A DNA stretch of 64,000 bases, taken from Acholoe squamosa. Its lineage: Eukaryota; Annelida; Polychaeta; Phyllodocida; Polynoidae. The stretch spans positions 73,719,762 through 73,783,761 of the forward strand of contig OX439037.1 of NCBI GenBank assembly GCA_949317995.1, given 5' to 3'. Position numbers and translations under genes: made by a program. This document shows, piece after piece, positions 49,578 through 59,796 of this stretch. The notes below the pieces were generated by a model. That model was not told the DNA's origin and searched no databases. It saw only the letters and a program-made list of their open reading frames with translations. How positions within the stretch are numbered: position 1 is the stretch's first letter; every line of letters begins with the position of its first letter.

Positions 49578-51074
49578 CTAGGCTGTTTCCACAGTCACCG
49601 GGGAGGGCTGGTGGTTTAGAAAATTAGCAATAGTCTGCATGTTTGACCTTGCGGTCTCCTCCTGTTGTTCGTCAATAATTATATCTGTTGTATTTTCCAG
49701 TGCTGTCATGGTCACCGGGCTGGTGCCACAATCATTCTGGAGAAGCATGGAGTAGTACAGTCCTTTGTTTTTAAGGGCTGGTATAGTGCTGAACCTAGTG
49801 CGCCAAGGTAGGTGTATCACCTGAGGGAGGTGATAAGCAAATTCTCCTCTCTGTGTTGTTATAACTGCTGGTCCATTCCAGGTAAATATAGCCTTAGGTA
49901 GTGGGAAGGTTTTAACCACTATATCCTTATAGGTAGGGGCAGCTGCTGATTTAATCTCATCAAATTCATGTGGTATTGGCCTCAAGGGTAGCGCGAAGTT
50001 TGAGTCTCCACAATATATTTTAAAATATATTGTGGGGTTTGTGCGCTTGGCCACATTTTTCTTGCCACAGTGTGTCTGTGCAAATTTCTTAAGGTACTTC
50101 ATTATTCTGTAGGCTGAGTAGATGGTCAGGGTGAATAATATAGCAATTATCAGGGTGTGGGTTTCCTGAATTGTGAGGAAGGGGGTGTGGGTTTCCTCTG
50201 TAGGGGTTAATTTGGTAGGATTCTTATCTGGGAGCAATTTGTGTAGGGGCAGCTCGGTGACTAGTCTGAATGCTTTGGCTGTAGGCAGGTAGGCTACAGT
50301 CCCTCCTAGTCTGTATAATTTGAGTAGTATGTATACTATAAAAATGTGAGCTGATATCCCTAGGATGAGTGCTAAGCTTAGGAAGATTGGATGCTCTGTA
50401 ACTCGACGTAGGTATGATTTCTCGTAGCGCGTTTCCGTTTCCTTATTAAGGTTGGAGGCATCTTTTAATACTGTTTTAGCAAAGGGCTCTAAATTTAGTT
50501 GAGTAATATCATCCATGATTGGATTTTCCTGTAGTTTTTCTAAGGTTCTAGAAAGGTTTACTACTGGGAAATTTGGAAGATTCTCTCTTTCATCTGGTTT
50601 GGTTTCAGAAATTTTGTTAAGTGCTGCCATGAATGGTAAATTAATTGTCTTGAGAATGTAATGAAATGATAAGGTTGAGTTACAGGGCAACCTTGTGTTT
50701 GGAAGAGAAAATTCTCCTACACTGATCGTGCACCCACAGGGTACACCTATGATTGAGTAGGACTGGGCCTTCCGAGTTTCAGACGTTTTACCATGGCAGT
50801 TGATAAAGTAATGGGGTTCATTAGTAGTGACCAGATACTCATCTTCAGAAATGGAAATAGCATGGGTGGTAGGTGCTTGCAGTGGTGAAACTGTAAACTT
50901 GCAATGTTCCTTAATCTGTTGAGCCTGGTTAGTAAAAATGGCTACAGGGCATGTAGGCCTGTGTTTATAGATTCTACCATTTACATCTCTGCATACCTTT
51001 ACTGTAGTACCTTCACATGCCTGCATATCTGCTGAGTCCAATTCGATGAATAATGATTCATCGTAAGAATACTG
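49578..51074 (-). CDS. env: env, C-terminal segment (second frame)
   Basis: The frame is open from 51,074 to TAG 49,578 and lies +1 relative to the upstream env frame, overlapping its last 17 bases. The first in-frame ATG is at 51,026. The ectodomain part has regularly spaced Cys with a PCGC motif and a following LPCN, a pattern I associate with the ectodomain end of F-like envelope proteins. A membrane segment (IFLSLALILGISAHIFIVYI) follows near residue 220 of the frame, and a second hydrophobic segment (LIIAILFTLTIYSAY) near 297. The long tail after it is unusual. Alone it has no signal peptide, so it makes sense only as the continuation of the upstream frame. Confidence 0.7.
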   Translation of the reverse strand, partial: QYSYDESLFIELDSADMQACEGTTVKVCRDVNGRIYKHRPTCPVAIFTNQAQQIKEHCKFTVSPLQAPTTHAISISEDEYLVTTNEPHYFINCHGKTSETRKAQSYSIIGVPCGCTISVGEFSLPNTRLPCNSTLSFHYILKTINLPFMAALNKISETKPDERENLPNFPVVNLSRTLEKLQENPIMDDITQLNLEPFAKTVLKDASNLNKETETRYEKSYLRRVTEHPIFLSLALILGISAHIFIVYILLKLYRLGGTVAYLPTAKAFRLVTELPLHKLLPDKNPTKLTPTEETHTPFLTIQETHTLIIAILFTLTIYSAYRIMKYLKKFAQTHCGKKNVAKRTNPTIYFKIYCGDSNFALPLRPIPHEFDEIKSAAAPTYKDIVVKTFPLPKAIFTWNGPAVITTQRGEFAYHLPQVIHLPWRTRFSTIPALKNKGLYYSMLLQNDCGTSPVTMTALENTTDIIIDEQQEETARSNMQTIANFLNHQPSPVTVETA

Positions 51075-52203
51075 CTAGAAACTCAGTCGTGGTTTGTAGT
51101 TTGGTGACTCCTCTGGTGGGGGTCTCCTGTGTGTCTATAGGCATGGGTGATGTAATCATTTGGTACAGTTTGAAGGTTGAGGTGGTAGATTGAATTATAA
51201 TGTCCAGATGAATATATATATGGTGAGCTGAGTAAGTGTATGAGGTCAGCTTCTGTGAATAATAGAAATCTAAGTCATTAATTGCGACTTGTGCTCCAGG
51301 GTGTGTAATCCTAAGTTTGTTATTAATGTCAACTAGGTATCTAGCGAGGTCTGAGGGTGGTACTATATCAGGGGTTAGGATCCCTGATGATAGCATCCTC
51401 AGGGCTGCATTTGTCCTTTGCAGTGATTGAACTGTATTCATTCTTGCTGCTATGATAATTAATGCATCATTTAATACTTGCATTTTCTCCCTTTGAGTTT
51501 TCTCGTGCCTTGAATATGAGTCGAGTGACCTGGACATGTTAGAGGCCCACAGGTTGACGGTGTCACCTATGGTGTTGATTGTGCTGTCCAGTACCTTCTT
51601 ATCTTGGATGTATGCTTTGACAAACTTATCTTGTCTGTCTGTGATCTTTTCAATGAGATTAGCTGCTTCCTGATCCTGTTTAGCAAATTTTCTTAGTATT
51701 TCATCTATGTTCTTGAGCTGTCCCATTACTTGGTTTACATCTTCTACTGTGGCTAGACCTAGCACACCGCGAAACAGGGGTGCTAGAAAACCCAGTATGG
51801 CCTCTCTTTTGGCCTTGTCCAATGTGTTTATGGGGTTGGATAAGAACAATTTGATGGAGGCTAGTGTTTCATTTATCTCCTTGTCTGCAATTTCCAGCAA
51901 GGTGTCTAGCTCCTTAGCTTGTTGGATAATTTGGCCAGAGGTATGATCTTGTAGAGTAGGAGTGGTCAAATGGAGTATTCTATCCCTTATGGATCCTTGG
52001 GTAACGGGTGCCCGAGGTATCTTGTAGGGAATAGCTAACAACAGTGTTGTGGTTGTATGTCCATTGACCAATGGTTGAGGGCTAGGTTTGAATACTACTC
52101 CTATGTTTTGTCTCACCACAGGTGTATAGCCTGCAGTAAGTGGTTTTATAGTATATAATAACAGCATAGTTAGCAGTATGGGTGAAACTCTCAGTCTCCC
52201 CAT
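51058..52203 (-). CDS. env: env, N-terminal segment, F-like fusion protein
   Basis: Starts at ACCATGG (ATG 52,203), 381 codons to TGA 51,058; an upstream TTG at 52,221 is less likely. A signal peptide is clear (hydrophobic residues 8-18, cut after PLTA at about 24). A basic KAKR site at residues 130-133 is followed by a hydrophobic Gly-rich segment (AILGFLAPLFRGVLGLAT), then a long helical, heptad-like region. This order matches the fusion subunit of baculovirus F and errantivirus Env proteins. The protein would sit in the particle membrane and fuse it with a target cell. The frame ends before any membrane anchor; the anchor lies in the next frame. Confidence 0.75.
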   Translation of the reverse strand: MGRLRVSPILLTMLLLYTIKPLTAGYTPVVRQNIGVVFKPSPQPLVNGHTTTTLLLAIPYKIPRAPVTQGSIRDRILHLTTPTLQDHTSGQIIQQAKELDTLLEIADKEINETLASIKLFLSNPINTLDKAKREAILGFLAPLFRGVLGLATVEDVNQVMGQLKNIDEILRKFAKQDQEAANLIEKITDRQDKFVKAYIQDKKVLDSTINTIGDTVNLWASNMSRSLDSYSRHEKTQREKMQVLNDALIIIAARMNTVQSLQRTNAALRMLSSGILTPDIVPPSDLARYLVDINNKLRITHPGAQVAINDLDFYYSQKLTSYTYSAHHIYIHLDIIIQSTTSTFKLYQMITSPMPIDTQETPTRGVTKLQTTTEFLAVFLR

Positions 52204-53028
52204 GGTGCTTGTGTAAAGCAAGTTTGCTGTTTAAAGTCTTGTCAAATTTGTAGTGATTTGGTGCTGGTAAAGTCTAAGTTTATGGTGTAACACTTTAAAT
52301 GAAGTGGTTCAAACTGTACCTTTGCAAGATTGAGCTGTCTTGGCAATATGTCCGGTGAGTCTATAGAGGTTGACCAGTAAATGGTAAGGTCAGGTTGAAG
52401 GTGAAGTAGGTGTGTTCTTTATCCTAGTGCAGTCTCTCCTAATGGAGAAGTGGGCTGGCTAATTCCCAAGTGGGGTCCTGTAGACTTGTGTTCCAGACTG
52501 CAGCTGGATGAAGACTGATGGTGGGCTATGGTCCACAGTGCTTCTTATGTAGCCTACCCTACCCACATCCATTGTGGGCCTGGTATTGTTTCTCTGGAGA
52601 CAATGCATTAATCTCCAGTGTCTGCTAACTGTGGGGTCTATTGTGTAGTCTGTGTACTGGTAATTAGCTCCTCCTGTCATCCAGGACAGCCATTCATGAC
52701 CGTCTAGACAGTTGTCTGAGGGTAGCTTATAAGGTCAATTGATCTCTATAGACTGCTGTGTTGGCATAGCGCGCTCTTTCATGTGGGGATTAGGCTTTAG
52801 ACACTCCATTGTGTTACCCTTACTCTTCTTAGACTTCATGTCTGCTTTACTTGGGGGGTCCCAGTCTTTGACCCTTTCAGAGGCAATAACCTACTGATAT
52901 ATTTACAAATTTGATTGGCTTTATATACATAGTAATTCATTATCAGTCACACATGTCTTATGTGTGGATGAAGAGAATTTGTAATACATTTTGAAAATCT
53001 TATGTCTTTTGGTATCTCAATCCTGTTT
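52204..53028. other. pol-env spacer
   Basis: About 0.8 kb without a supported frame; the 73-codon minus-strand frame at 52,459-52,680 has no motif. ACTTTAAACAG just upstream of the env ATG (near 52,227) is a possible splice acceptor for an env mRNA. Confidence 0.4.
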
Positions 53029-56000
53029 CTAATTTCTTGAAACTGCACCACACCTAGATGTCTTTCTTAGTATGTGGTGTGCAGGCCTAGGCTTGATAGG
53101 GCCTATGCCTGTGGTTTCTCTTGTAAGGGTGATATCATTTTTGTTCCTTACAATTTTGCTGTAGTATTTGGCCTCATGTGGAATAAGCCTGTGTGCAAAT
53201 TCATTGTTTCTGACAGCCACAACCTTTTTCAGTCTGTCTATGTGCACTGGTCTGGCCACCAATAGATTGGTGTCCAAGTTTTTGAGTTTGGCACTTGTCA
53301 AACTAGGTCTATCTACTACAACATATGGTCCCATAAAAAGGGGTTGAAGTTTCTTACACTCTGTGTTGGTCAGGATTCTTGGTATGTTAAGGTACACCAT
53401 GTCGGTGACCTTGATTTCCTGTGGTGTAAGTTTCTTATCATATCTATCCTTCCTTTCCTTTTGTAGCTTGGCGACCCTTTCTATAGCTTTCCTCCTAGAG
53501 GTATCTTGATTTGTTATCATGTTAGCTACATGGTCTGCTACTGTGGATATGTCTTCCTGTATTCCCAGCCCTAAGTCCATTGGGGTGGCTGGGTTTCTTC
53601 CATGGAGTAGGAAGAAAGGGGTGAATCCTGTGGTTTGGGATTCAGTGTTGTTTAATGCAAAGGTTATGGGTTCAATAAATGAATCCCAATTGTTTTGGTG
53701 CTTTGAGCAGAATGCTCTGAGTGCTGTGCCTATGCTAGCATTGAATCTCTCTACAAGCCCATTTGATTGTGGCCTGTATGGTGAGGAGAATTTATGTTTG
53801 ATCTTGAGGTGTTTAGTTAACTTTGTGAACTTTGCACCTGTATAACATGTCCCATTGTCTGTTTGAAGAGTGGCTGGTGTTCCATGATGACAAATTATAT
53901 TCTTGTAGAACTCTGCTGCTGTTGTCTCAGCTTTTAAGTCAGTAGTAGCCCAAGCTGTTGCATATCTGGTAGCATAATCTATGCAGACTTGTATATGTTT
54001 GTTTCCCCTGGCAGTTGTGGGAAGTGGTCCCACCGCGTCTAGGTTTAGGAACTTCATTGGTGAAGTCATGTACTCTCTCACTGTCATTGGTGTTTTGTGT
54101 GAGTGTACTTGCCTTTTTGCTGTGAGGCATGTGTGGCAGGTGGAAACATATTTTGTTGTGTCTGCTAGCATAGACTTCCAATATACCCTAGGTCGGAGTG
54201 CTGACAGCATCCTACTTGAACCAAGATGGCCGCCAGTAGGTGAGTCATGGAAATACTGTAGTGTACTTGTTACCCATTGCTGTGGTATAACAATTTGAAG
54301 TGGTACAGTATTGGTTTTTCTCCAATTTATGGGGCATATATGGACTAATGTACCATTTACCAAGGTGTATGTCTGGCCTTGGTTGATGATTCTATTTCCT
54401 TGTGCTTTTGGTGCAGGCAAGGTCCCATCCTCAAGATACTGTATGAGGGGTAATAGGTCCTTGTCTTTCCTTTGTTCCAAGCCAAGGTTTGTACCTGAGA
54501 TGGATGTGTCGGGAATCTGATCCAGTAGTTGATTTATATCTAGCACATGTTGTTTTATTCTGTCTCTTTCTTTTTCTTTTTCATCGACTATTGGCCTATC
54601 TTGTGCCTTTTGTTGGGGTGTGTCACTCTTGTTATGGTGTGTAGGCTCCTTTGGAGGGCCTATTCTCGCCTTGATGGGAGTGGCAACCTTTTTCTTTAAA
54701 GGCACAATTTGCTTTTTGTCATTCTTCTTTGTCTCAGAGTTCTTTGATTTAGTAGATGCAGTGTCTTTTGTGACATTTTTCCTGGCAGGTGGGGTTTTGG
54801 TAGGTTTGTTTCCTGTGACCTTTTTCTCATTTAGAATAGTTTGTGATTGTGTGGGGGGTTTTGGTGTGCCCTCCTGAATCATTTCTCTAGTCTTTGAGCG
54901 TGTGGTCATAGGACACAAATGGTTTGATGTTTCCTCTCCCTGCATTGGTTCAAAGAATCTGACTGATTTAGAAGTTGCTTGAGTAATAGCATATATTGTG
55001 TCTTCTGGATCTTCATCATCTGAGTCAGGTGGGGTGAAGGGTGGCTCCTTAGGAGTTACCTTCACTATCTGATTGAGTGATGAGAATTCAATAGGCTCGA
55101 AGTCATTATCTGGAAAGAGTTGTGAGTATTCTCTCTCACAGTGGCAAAACACATAGTGTGTAGATTGCTTCAAGATACCCCTAATGGGTGTCTCTGGCCT
55201 TTCAATGGTGTTGGGTGGATCATCCCTTTTGAATGGTACTTTCTTTGTTACTTTTGCAAACTTGGTTCTACTGGCTGCTCTAACTCTCCTTGGTGGGGGT
55301 GGAGGGTTAGTCATGGGTCCAGAATCTGGGTATTCTCTTCTAGACATAGCATCTGGTGGTGTGTTATCATCACCTTTCACATGTTGGATGGTGAATGAAA
55401 ATTGTTGTATGTCTAGAGCCCATCTGGCCCATCTATGTGTGAGTCCTGTATTGGTTAGCAGTGGGATTAGGGCTGCATGGTCTGTGTATAATTGGAAGTG
55501 TCTAGTCTCTAGATAGTGTCTGAAGTGTAATACTCCATACACTACTCCCAGTAGTTCTCTCTCTGTGGTATTGTAATTTCTCTCATGTTTTGAGAGGGTT
55601 CTACCTGCAAAGGCTACTGGTCTGAGCACTCCTTCATTATCTCTCTGTGAGAGTACAGCTCCTAAACTCACATTGGAAGCATCAGTTGCCAAACTGAACT
55701 CTTTCTCATAGTTTGGATATCTGAGAAGAGCATTGGTACAGAGGGCATGCTTTAATGTTTTGAAAGCATTATCTGCCTCTTCTGTCCAGACAAATGCTTT
55801 GAGATGTGTCTGTAGATCATATAATGGTCTAGCAATTTGGGCATAACCTTTGATAAACTTTTTGAAGTATTGGCATAGGCCTGTGAAGGATCTGACATTT
55901 TTGACTGATTTTGGTGTTGGGAAGGTTTTGATTGACTCCACCTTTGTGGGAGATGGTTGCAGTCCCATGGGTGTGACTCTCATTCCCAAGAAGTCTATTC

Positions 56001-57759
56001 TGTCTATGAAGTATTCACATTTTGATTTCTTCAGTTTGAGTTTACCAACTCTTAGGCTGTTGAACACGTCTTCCAGGTCATGGAAGTGTTGTTCGATTGA
56101 TGGTGATAATACCAATATGTCATCTAGGTATGGTAGGGCACATTTGTACTTGAGTTTGTTCAGAATTAATGTGACTAGATGGCAGAATCCCGCCGGTGCC
56201 GTCGCTAAACCCATCGGCATCCTTTCATAGACATATTTTTTGTCATTTGCTATGAATGCGGTTTTATGCTGATCCTCCTGTCTTATAGGAATTTGAAAAA
56301 ATCCCTGTTGTGCATCTAGCTTACTGAATACTCTTGGTCTGAGTGACCCTATCATGTCTAGAGTGTCATCGGCCCGGGGTGTAGATAAGGCTTGATTTAT
56401 CGTGTTCTGGTTCAAATAACGAAAATCTGTGACGAGCCGATGGCCTCCCGATGATTTTTGTACTAAGAAGGATCTGGAGGCCCAGGGGCCCTCGGCACAT
56501 TCTCTCAGAATGCCCTGTTGTACTAGCCTTTCACACTCTTCCCCTATTGCGGCCTGTTTTTCTGGTGTTTGTCTATATGGTAGGAAATGACATGGTACTG
56601 CCTCAGGTTTTACATGTATTGGGTGTGTATACAGGTGTGTGGCACCAATGTCTCCATCTTTTCCTACGAATACATCATCATACTTGGTCAGCAGTGATTT
56701 TAATCTATCATGCTGATCTTTGGATGTGAGCACAGATTTTGGTGGAACATTCTCTTCCAATTCTGGCTCGAGGTCATGTGCCTCACTATGTATAGCAGCT
56801 ATTTCAGAGAGTCTGATTGAGTTGGGTTCAGGGTCAGCATATGTGGACTCACAGTCTGAGTCTGTGTCACTGAATTGAGTTACGTCCTCAGGCCGTATGG
56901 CTGAGACGGATTGATCAGTGTGTGGGGTAGTGTCTGACACCTGTTGAGGTTTTTCTAAATCAGATTCCTTGACTTCCTGAAATAGAGCTATGATGGCACC
57001 CTTTTTGATTTTATGTGGGCGCCTGCTGGTGTTGAGTAACACTAGGGGATGTTTGTTATTTTCCCTGGGGGTTACTGCTGCCCTTTGAACTAGATATGGG
57101 GCATTGTTGTTTCTTTGGAGGTTATCTACTACTCCAGTTTTGCCTTGCAGTGATTGAGTAGATGTGACCTTACCCAATACTGCAAGTTCAGAGAATGGAG
57201 GGATGGTAAAATCCCTCACTGCCCTAATGGGTTTGAGAATTTGTTCAGGATCAACATTAAATTCAATTTGAGATTTTGTAGTGCTTAAGAAATCTGTGCC
57301 GAGTACAATGGGCTGTGTGAGGTTGGGTATTACCGCAAATTGGTATTGGAATCTGACACCTTGGATTCTAAAGTTCAGCATAGCTGAATGTCTAACATGA
57401 CACACCGATCCATCTGCCAAGTGGATGTTGATTTTAGATTTCCTCAGTTGGATATGGAATCTCTTTTGGAGATCCATGAGGAATGATTGTCTGACACAGG
57501 TGATAGTAGCACCTGTATCAACCAAACATTGTACATCTGAAACATCATATAGATTTGCATTGATACAGCCATTTTGAAGAAGTACAATAGAAAGCTTGGT
57601 ACTCTCACCTGTATCCTTTGATGATGAATCTGGTGGGGTGATGTGTATCACTGATGGACGTCTCTGTCTGTTAGATGGTAGATTTGCACTAGCAATTGTC
57701 TCTGGTTGGATCTTTGTTGATCCTGATTGATTGTTTGTATTTGGGGTGTCACAGTGCAC
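53029..57759 (-). CDS. pol: pol: protease, RT, RNase H, integrase
   Basis: About 1,576 codons counted from 57,759; the frame is open further upstream across the gag stop, so expression is probably by -1 frameshift. Residues: aspartic protease DTGA 81-84; RT with FSKLDAQQGFFQIPI and YLDD 544-547; RNase H with D693, E733, D760, D803; integrase zinc finger H1171, H1178, C1208, C1211; catalytic D1241, D1301, E1337 (35 residues between the last two); a GPY motif near the C-terminus (FMGPYVVVDRP); no chromodomain. All catalytic residues are present, so the enzyme could be active. A basic, Pro/Lys/Thr-rich linker of about 300 residues separates RNase H from integrase, far longer than usual. Confidence 0.95.
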   Translation of the reverse strand: MHCDTPNTNNQSGSTKIQPETIASANLPSNRQRRPSVIHITPPDSSSKDTGESTKLSIVLLQNGCINANLYDVSDVQCLVDTGATITCVRQSFLMDLQKRFHIQLRKSKINIHLADGSVCHVRHSAMLNFRIQGVRFQYQFAVIPNLTQPIVLGTDFLSTTKSQIEFNVDPEQILKPIRAVRDFTIPPFSELAVLGKVTSTQSLQGKTGVVDNLQRNNNAPYLVQRAAVTPRENNKHPLVLLNTSRRPHKIKKGAIIALFQEVKESDLEKPQQVSDTTPHTDQSVSAIRPEDVTQFSDTDSDCESTYADPEPNSIRLSEIAAIHSEAHDLEPELEENVPPKSVLTSKDQHDRLKSLLTKYDDVFVGKDGDIGATHLYTHPIHVKPEAVPCHFLPYRQTPEKQAAIGEECERLVQQGILRECAEGPWASRSFLVQKSSGGHRLVTDFRYLNQNTINQALSTPRADDTLDMIGSLRPRVFSKLDAQQGFFQIPIRQEDQHKTAFIANDKKYVYERMPMGLATAPAGFCHLVTLILNKLKYKCALPYLDDILVLSPSIEQHFHDLEDVFNSLRVGKLKLKKSKCEYFIDRIDFLGMRVTPMGLQPSPTKVESIKTFPTPKSVKNVRSFTGLCQYFKKFIKGYAQIARPLYDLQTHLKAFVWTEEADNAFKTLKHALCTNALLRYPNYEKEFSLATDASNVSLGAVLSQRDNEGVLRPVAFAGRTLSKHERNYNTTERELLGVVYGVLHFRHYLETRHFQLYTDHAALIPLLTNTGLTHRWARWALDIQQFSFTIQHVKGDDNTPPDAMSRREYPDSGPMTNPPPPPRRVRAASRTKFAKVTKKVPFKRDDPPNTIERPETPIRGILKQSTHYVFCHCEREYSQLFPDNDFEPIEFSSLNQIVKVTPKEPPFTPPDSDDEDPEDTIYAITQATSKSVRFFEPMQGEETSNHLCPMTTRSKTREMIQEGTPKPPTQSQTILNEKKVTGNKPTKTPPARKNVTKDTASTKSKNSETKKNDKKQIVPLKKKVATPIKARIGPPKEPTHHNKSDTPQQKAQDRPIVDEKEKERDRIKQHVLDINQLLDQIPDTSISGTNLGLEQRKDKDLLPLIQYLEDGTLPAPKAQGNRIINQGQTYTLVNGTLVHICPINWRKTNTVPLQIVIPQQWVTSTLQYFHDSPTGGHLGSSRMLSALRPRVYWKSMLADTTKYVSTCHTCLTAKRQVHSHKTPMTVREYMTSPMKFLNLDAVGPLPTTARGNKHIQVCIDYATRYATAWATTDLKAETTAAEFYKNIICHHGTPATLQTDNGTCYTGAKFTKLTKHLKIKHKFSSPYRPQSNGLVERFNASIGTALRAFCSKHQNNWDSFIEPITFALNNTESQTTGFTPFFLLHGRNPATPMDLGLGIQEDISTVADHVANMITNQDTSRRKAIERVAKLQKERKDRYDKKLTPQEIKVTDMVYLNIPRILTNTECKKLQPLFMGPYVVVDRPSLTSAKLKNLDTNLLVARPVHIDRLKKVVAVRNNEFAHRLIPHEAKYYSKIVRNKNDITLTRETTGIGPIKPRPAHHILRKTSRCGAVSRN

Positions 57760-57782
57760 TGGCCCATCGGCACTGTGACATC

Positions 57783-59420
57783 CTAGTTTTCCTGGTTCTG
57801 TGGGGTGGTTGAGATGCTTGCCACCAGGAGCTTGGAGATTTGATCCATCACATGAGGTGGTATTTGGGGGTTACTTTGTTGGTTCCCCTGGTAACCTCTT
57901 GTGTCAGGTTTGTAATCCTCCTGGCGTGGGTTGGAACCCTGGTTATATTGACCAGAGTTGCTGTATTGACCGGAGTTGTTGGATCTCTGGTTGTTGTAGG
58001 CGCCATTGTTGTTGTAGGATCCACTGTTGTAGTTCCTATGTGGACTCTGGCCCCTACTGTTGGATCCTTGACTATAGGATCCAGAGTTGTTTGAACCCTG
58101 GCTGTTGTTGTAGGATCCAGAGTTGTTGTAGGATCCAGAGTTGTAGTTCCTATGTGGACTCTGGCTCCTACTGTTGGATCCTTGATTATTATAGGATCTG
58201 CCATTACTTGGGGTTCTGTCTCTCCTATCACTGTATGAAGAGTTACCATTGTTGGAGTTGGAAGAGCTGTTGTCTTTCCTGCTGTTGTGACCCCCCCGGT
58301 TGTTGTTGTTGCCCCCTCTACCTCTACCTCTATTGGATTGGTAGTTGGGGTCATAGTTATTTCCTCTGTATCTACCGGTAGGGTCTCTTGATGCAACCTT
58401 AGCTTCCTGTTGCCTTACATGGGCACTAGACATTAGGTTAACATCTTCATCTGAACTAGTGCTGATTTCCTGGACCTTTTTCTTAGTAGGCTGTGGGTTG
58501 GTTTCTGCATCCCTTACCTTCCTAGATCTCTCTTGGGTCTCAACCTCTAGGGCTAGGTCTAGGGCTTGGTCAAAAGAGTCTATTTTCTTGTTCTCAAGAG
58601 CTATAGAGATCCAGGGCCTCATGCCTTGGGTAAATGCCTTGCTTAGGGTTTCATCATTCTGGCGTTGGGCATTACACACTTTCCTGAGATGGCATGCATA
58701 GTCTAGAACAGGTTCATCTATCTTTTGTGCACGGAGTGCAGTCCTTGAGATTATATTGTCTCGAGTAGCAAAATACTCTTTTAATTTATTCACTACATTG
58801 GTCCATGTCAACATATCAGGTGTGGCACTCTCCCTGAAGGATTCAAACCAAGCTAGTGCTTGTCCTTCGAGGTACTTGGGTAAATATGTTACCATGGTGT
58901 CACTGTCTGTCACTTTGTACTTATCCTTCAGATATTCTGGGAATTTGTGATCAATGAATAATGCTGTTGACATGAGTGGTGATGGGTGTGAAAAGGTTTT
59001 GGGTTTTGTTACCTCATGTATCCTGATCTTTCTGTCGTCCTGCTGTTTATTGTCTATGAGCTTGGTCATGTTGGACACCATGGAGATTATGATGTCATCT
59101 TTGGATCCAGAGGCAGATGGTGTGACAACAGGTGTGATGGCAGGTGTGTGAGGTTGTGGGGTCTGGGATGATACCATCTTCATGAGATCTGCTATCTGTT
59201 GTTGTTGTCTCTCTAGGGACTTCCGCTGATCTTCCATGGCCTTCTGTTGAGCATCTATTGCTGCATTCCTCTCTGCCAGTTGTTGGTTGAGGATCCTCTC
59301 CCTTTCCTCCTGCTGGGACTTGTTGGTCTCTAGGGCAGTAACTGCATCTTGGATGGCCTTCTCATAGGCCCTTATCTTCTCAGCTGTCTGATTAGGTTGG
59401 GGGCCTTCATCGGTGTCCAT
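57783..59420 (-). CDS. gag: gag
   Basis: First ATG at 59,420 gives 545 residues; the frame is open to 59,864 but only from non-ATG codons inside the repeat array. Residues about 12-84 form a Gln/Glu-rich coiled coil. Residues about 150-297 form a Retrotrans_gag capsid domain with LPKYLEGQALAWFES and LKEYFATRDN, and a downstream LRKVCNAQ...DETLSKAFTQGM segment. The C-terminal 200 residues are Asn/Ser/Gly/Tyr/Arg-rich with RGRGRGG and repeated SPHRNYNSGSYNN. There is no CCHC zinc knuckle, so RNA binding probably depends on the RG- and SYG-like tail. The stop TAG at 57,783 is preceded by CAG GAA AAC. Confidence 0.9.
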   Translation of the reverse strand: MDTDEGPQPNQTAEKIRAYEKAIQDAVTALETNKSQQEERERILNQQLAERNAAIDAQQKAMEDQRKSLERQQQQIADLMKMVSSQTPQPHTPAITPVVTPSASGSKDDIIISMVSNMTKLIDNKQQDDRKIRIHEVTKPKTFSHPSPLMSTALFIDHKFPEYLKDKYKVTDSDTMVTYLPKYLEGQALAWFESFRESATPDMLTWTNVVNKLKEYFATRDNIISRTALRAQKIDEPVLDYACHLRKVCNAQRQNDETLSKAFTQGMRPWISIALENKKIDSFDQALDLALEVETQERSRKVRDAETNPQPTKKKVQEISTSSDEDVNLMSSAHVRQQEAKVASRDPTGRYRGNNYDPNYQSNRGRGRGGNNNNRGGHNSRKDNSSSNSNNGNSSYSDRRDRTPSNGRSYNNQGSNSRSQSPHRNYNSGSYNNSGSYNNSQGSNNSGSYSQGSNSRGQSPHRNYNSGSYNNNGAYNNQRSNNSGQYSNSGQYNQGSNPRQEDYKPDTRGYQGNQQSNPQIPPHVMDQISKLLVASISTTPQNQEN

Positions 59421-59796
59421 GATGGAGGGTGTGGGGGAGGTGTCTCTGGAGGAGTGGCTGTCAAAGGCTGGAGCTGGGGTGGAGGATCTAGATGAGGGTG
59501 TGGATCCACCCCCTGAGGCAGATCCTTCTTCCCCTGAGGTAGATAGCGTGAGTTGGGCGTCCTGTAGAGATCCCTGGGAAATGTTGGATCCCTGAGAACT
59601 GGTTGTTCCCTGAGTAGACAGGGTGGGTGGTGTGGGGTCTACTGAGTGTGGGTCTGTTGTATTGGAGGCTGGTTTGTCTCCTGTGGGCCTCCTAGATCTT
59701 GGTGGGAGGGAGACCTCTTCAACAGGCCCCTGACTACGTAAGGTCTTTGTGTGTTGTTCTGCCAGCTTGACTGATAAGGCCTTGATGTGTGTAGTG

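Noticed and set aside
55850-56230. 126-codon plus-strand frame
   Set aside because: Antisense shadow of the reverse transcriptase domain in pol, with no stem-loop, start context or composition to support it.
57800-58396. Long frames of 193 (+) and 182 (-) codons opposite or out of frame with the gag tail
   Set aside because: Shadows of the repeat-rich gag coding sequence; the gag frame carries the capsid domain and continues through.
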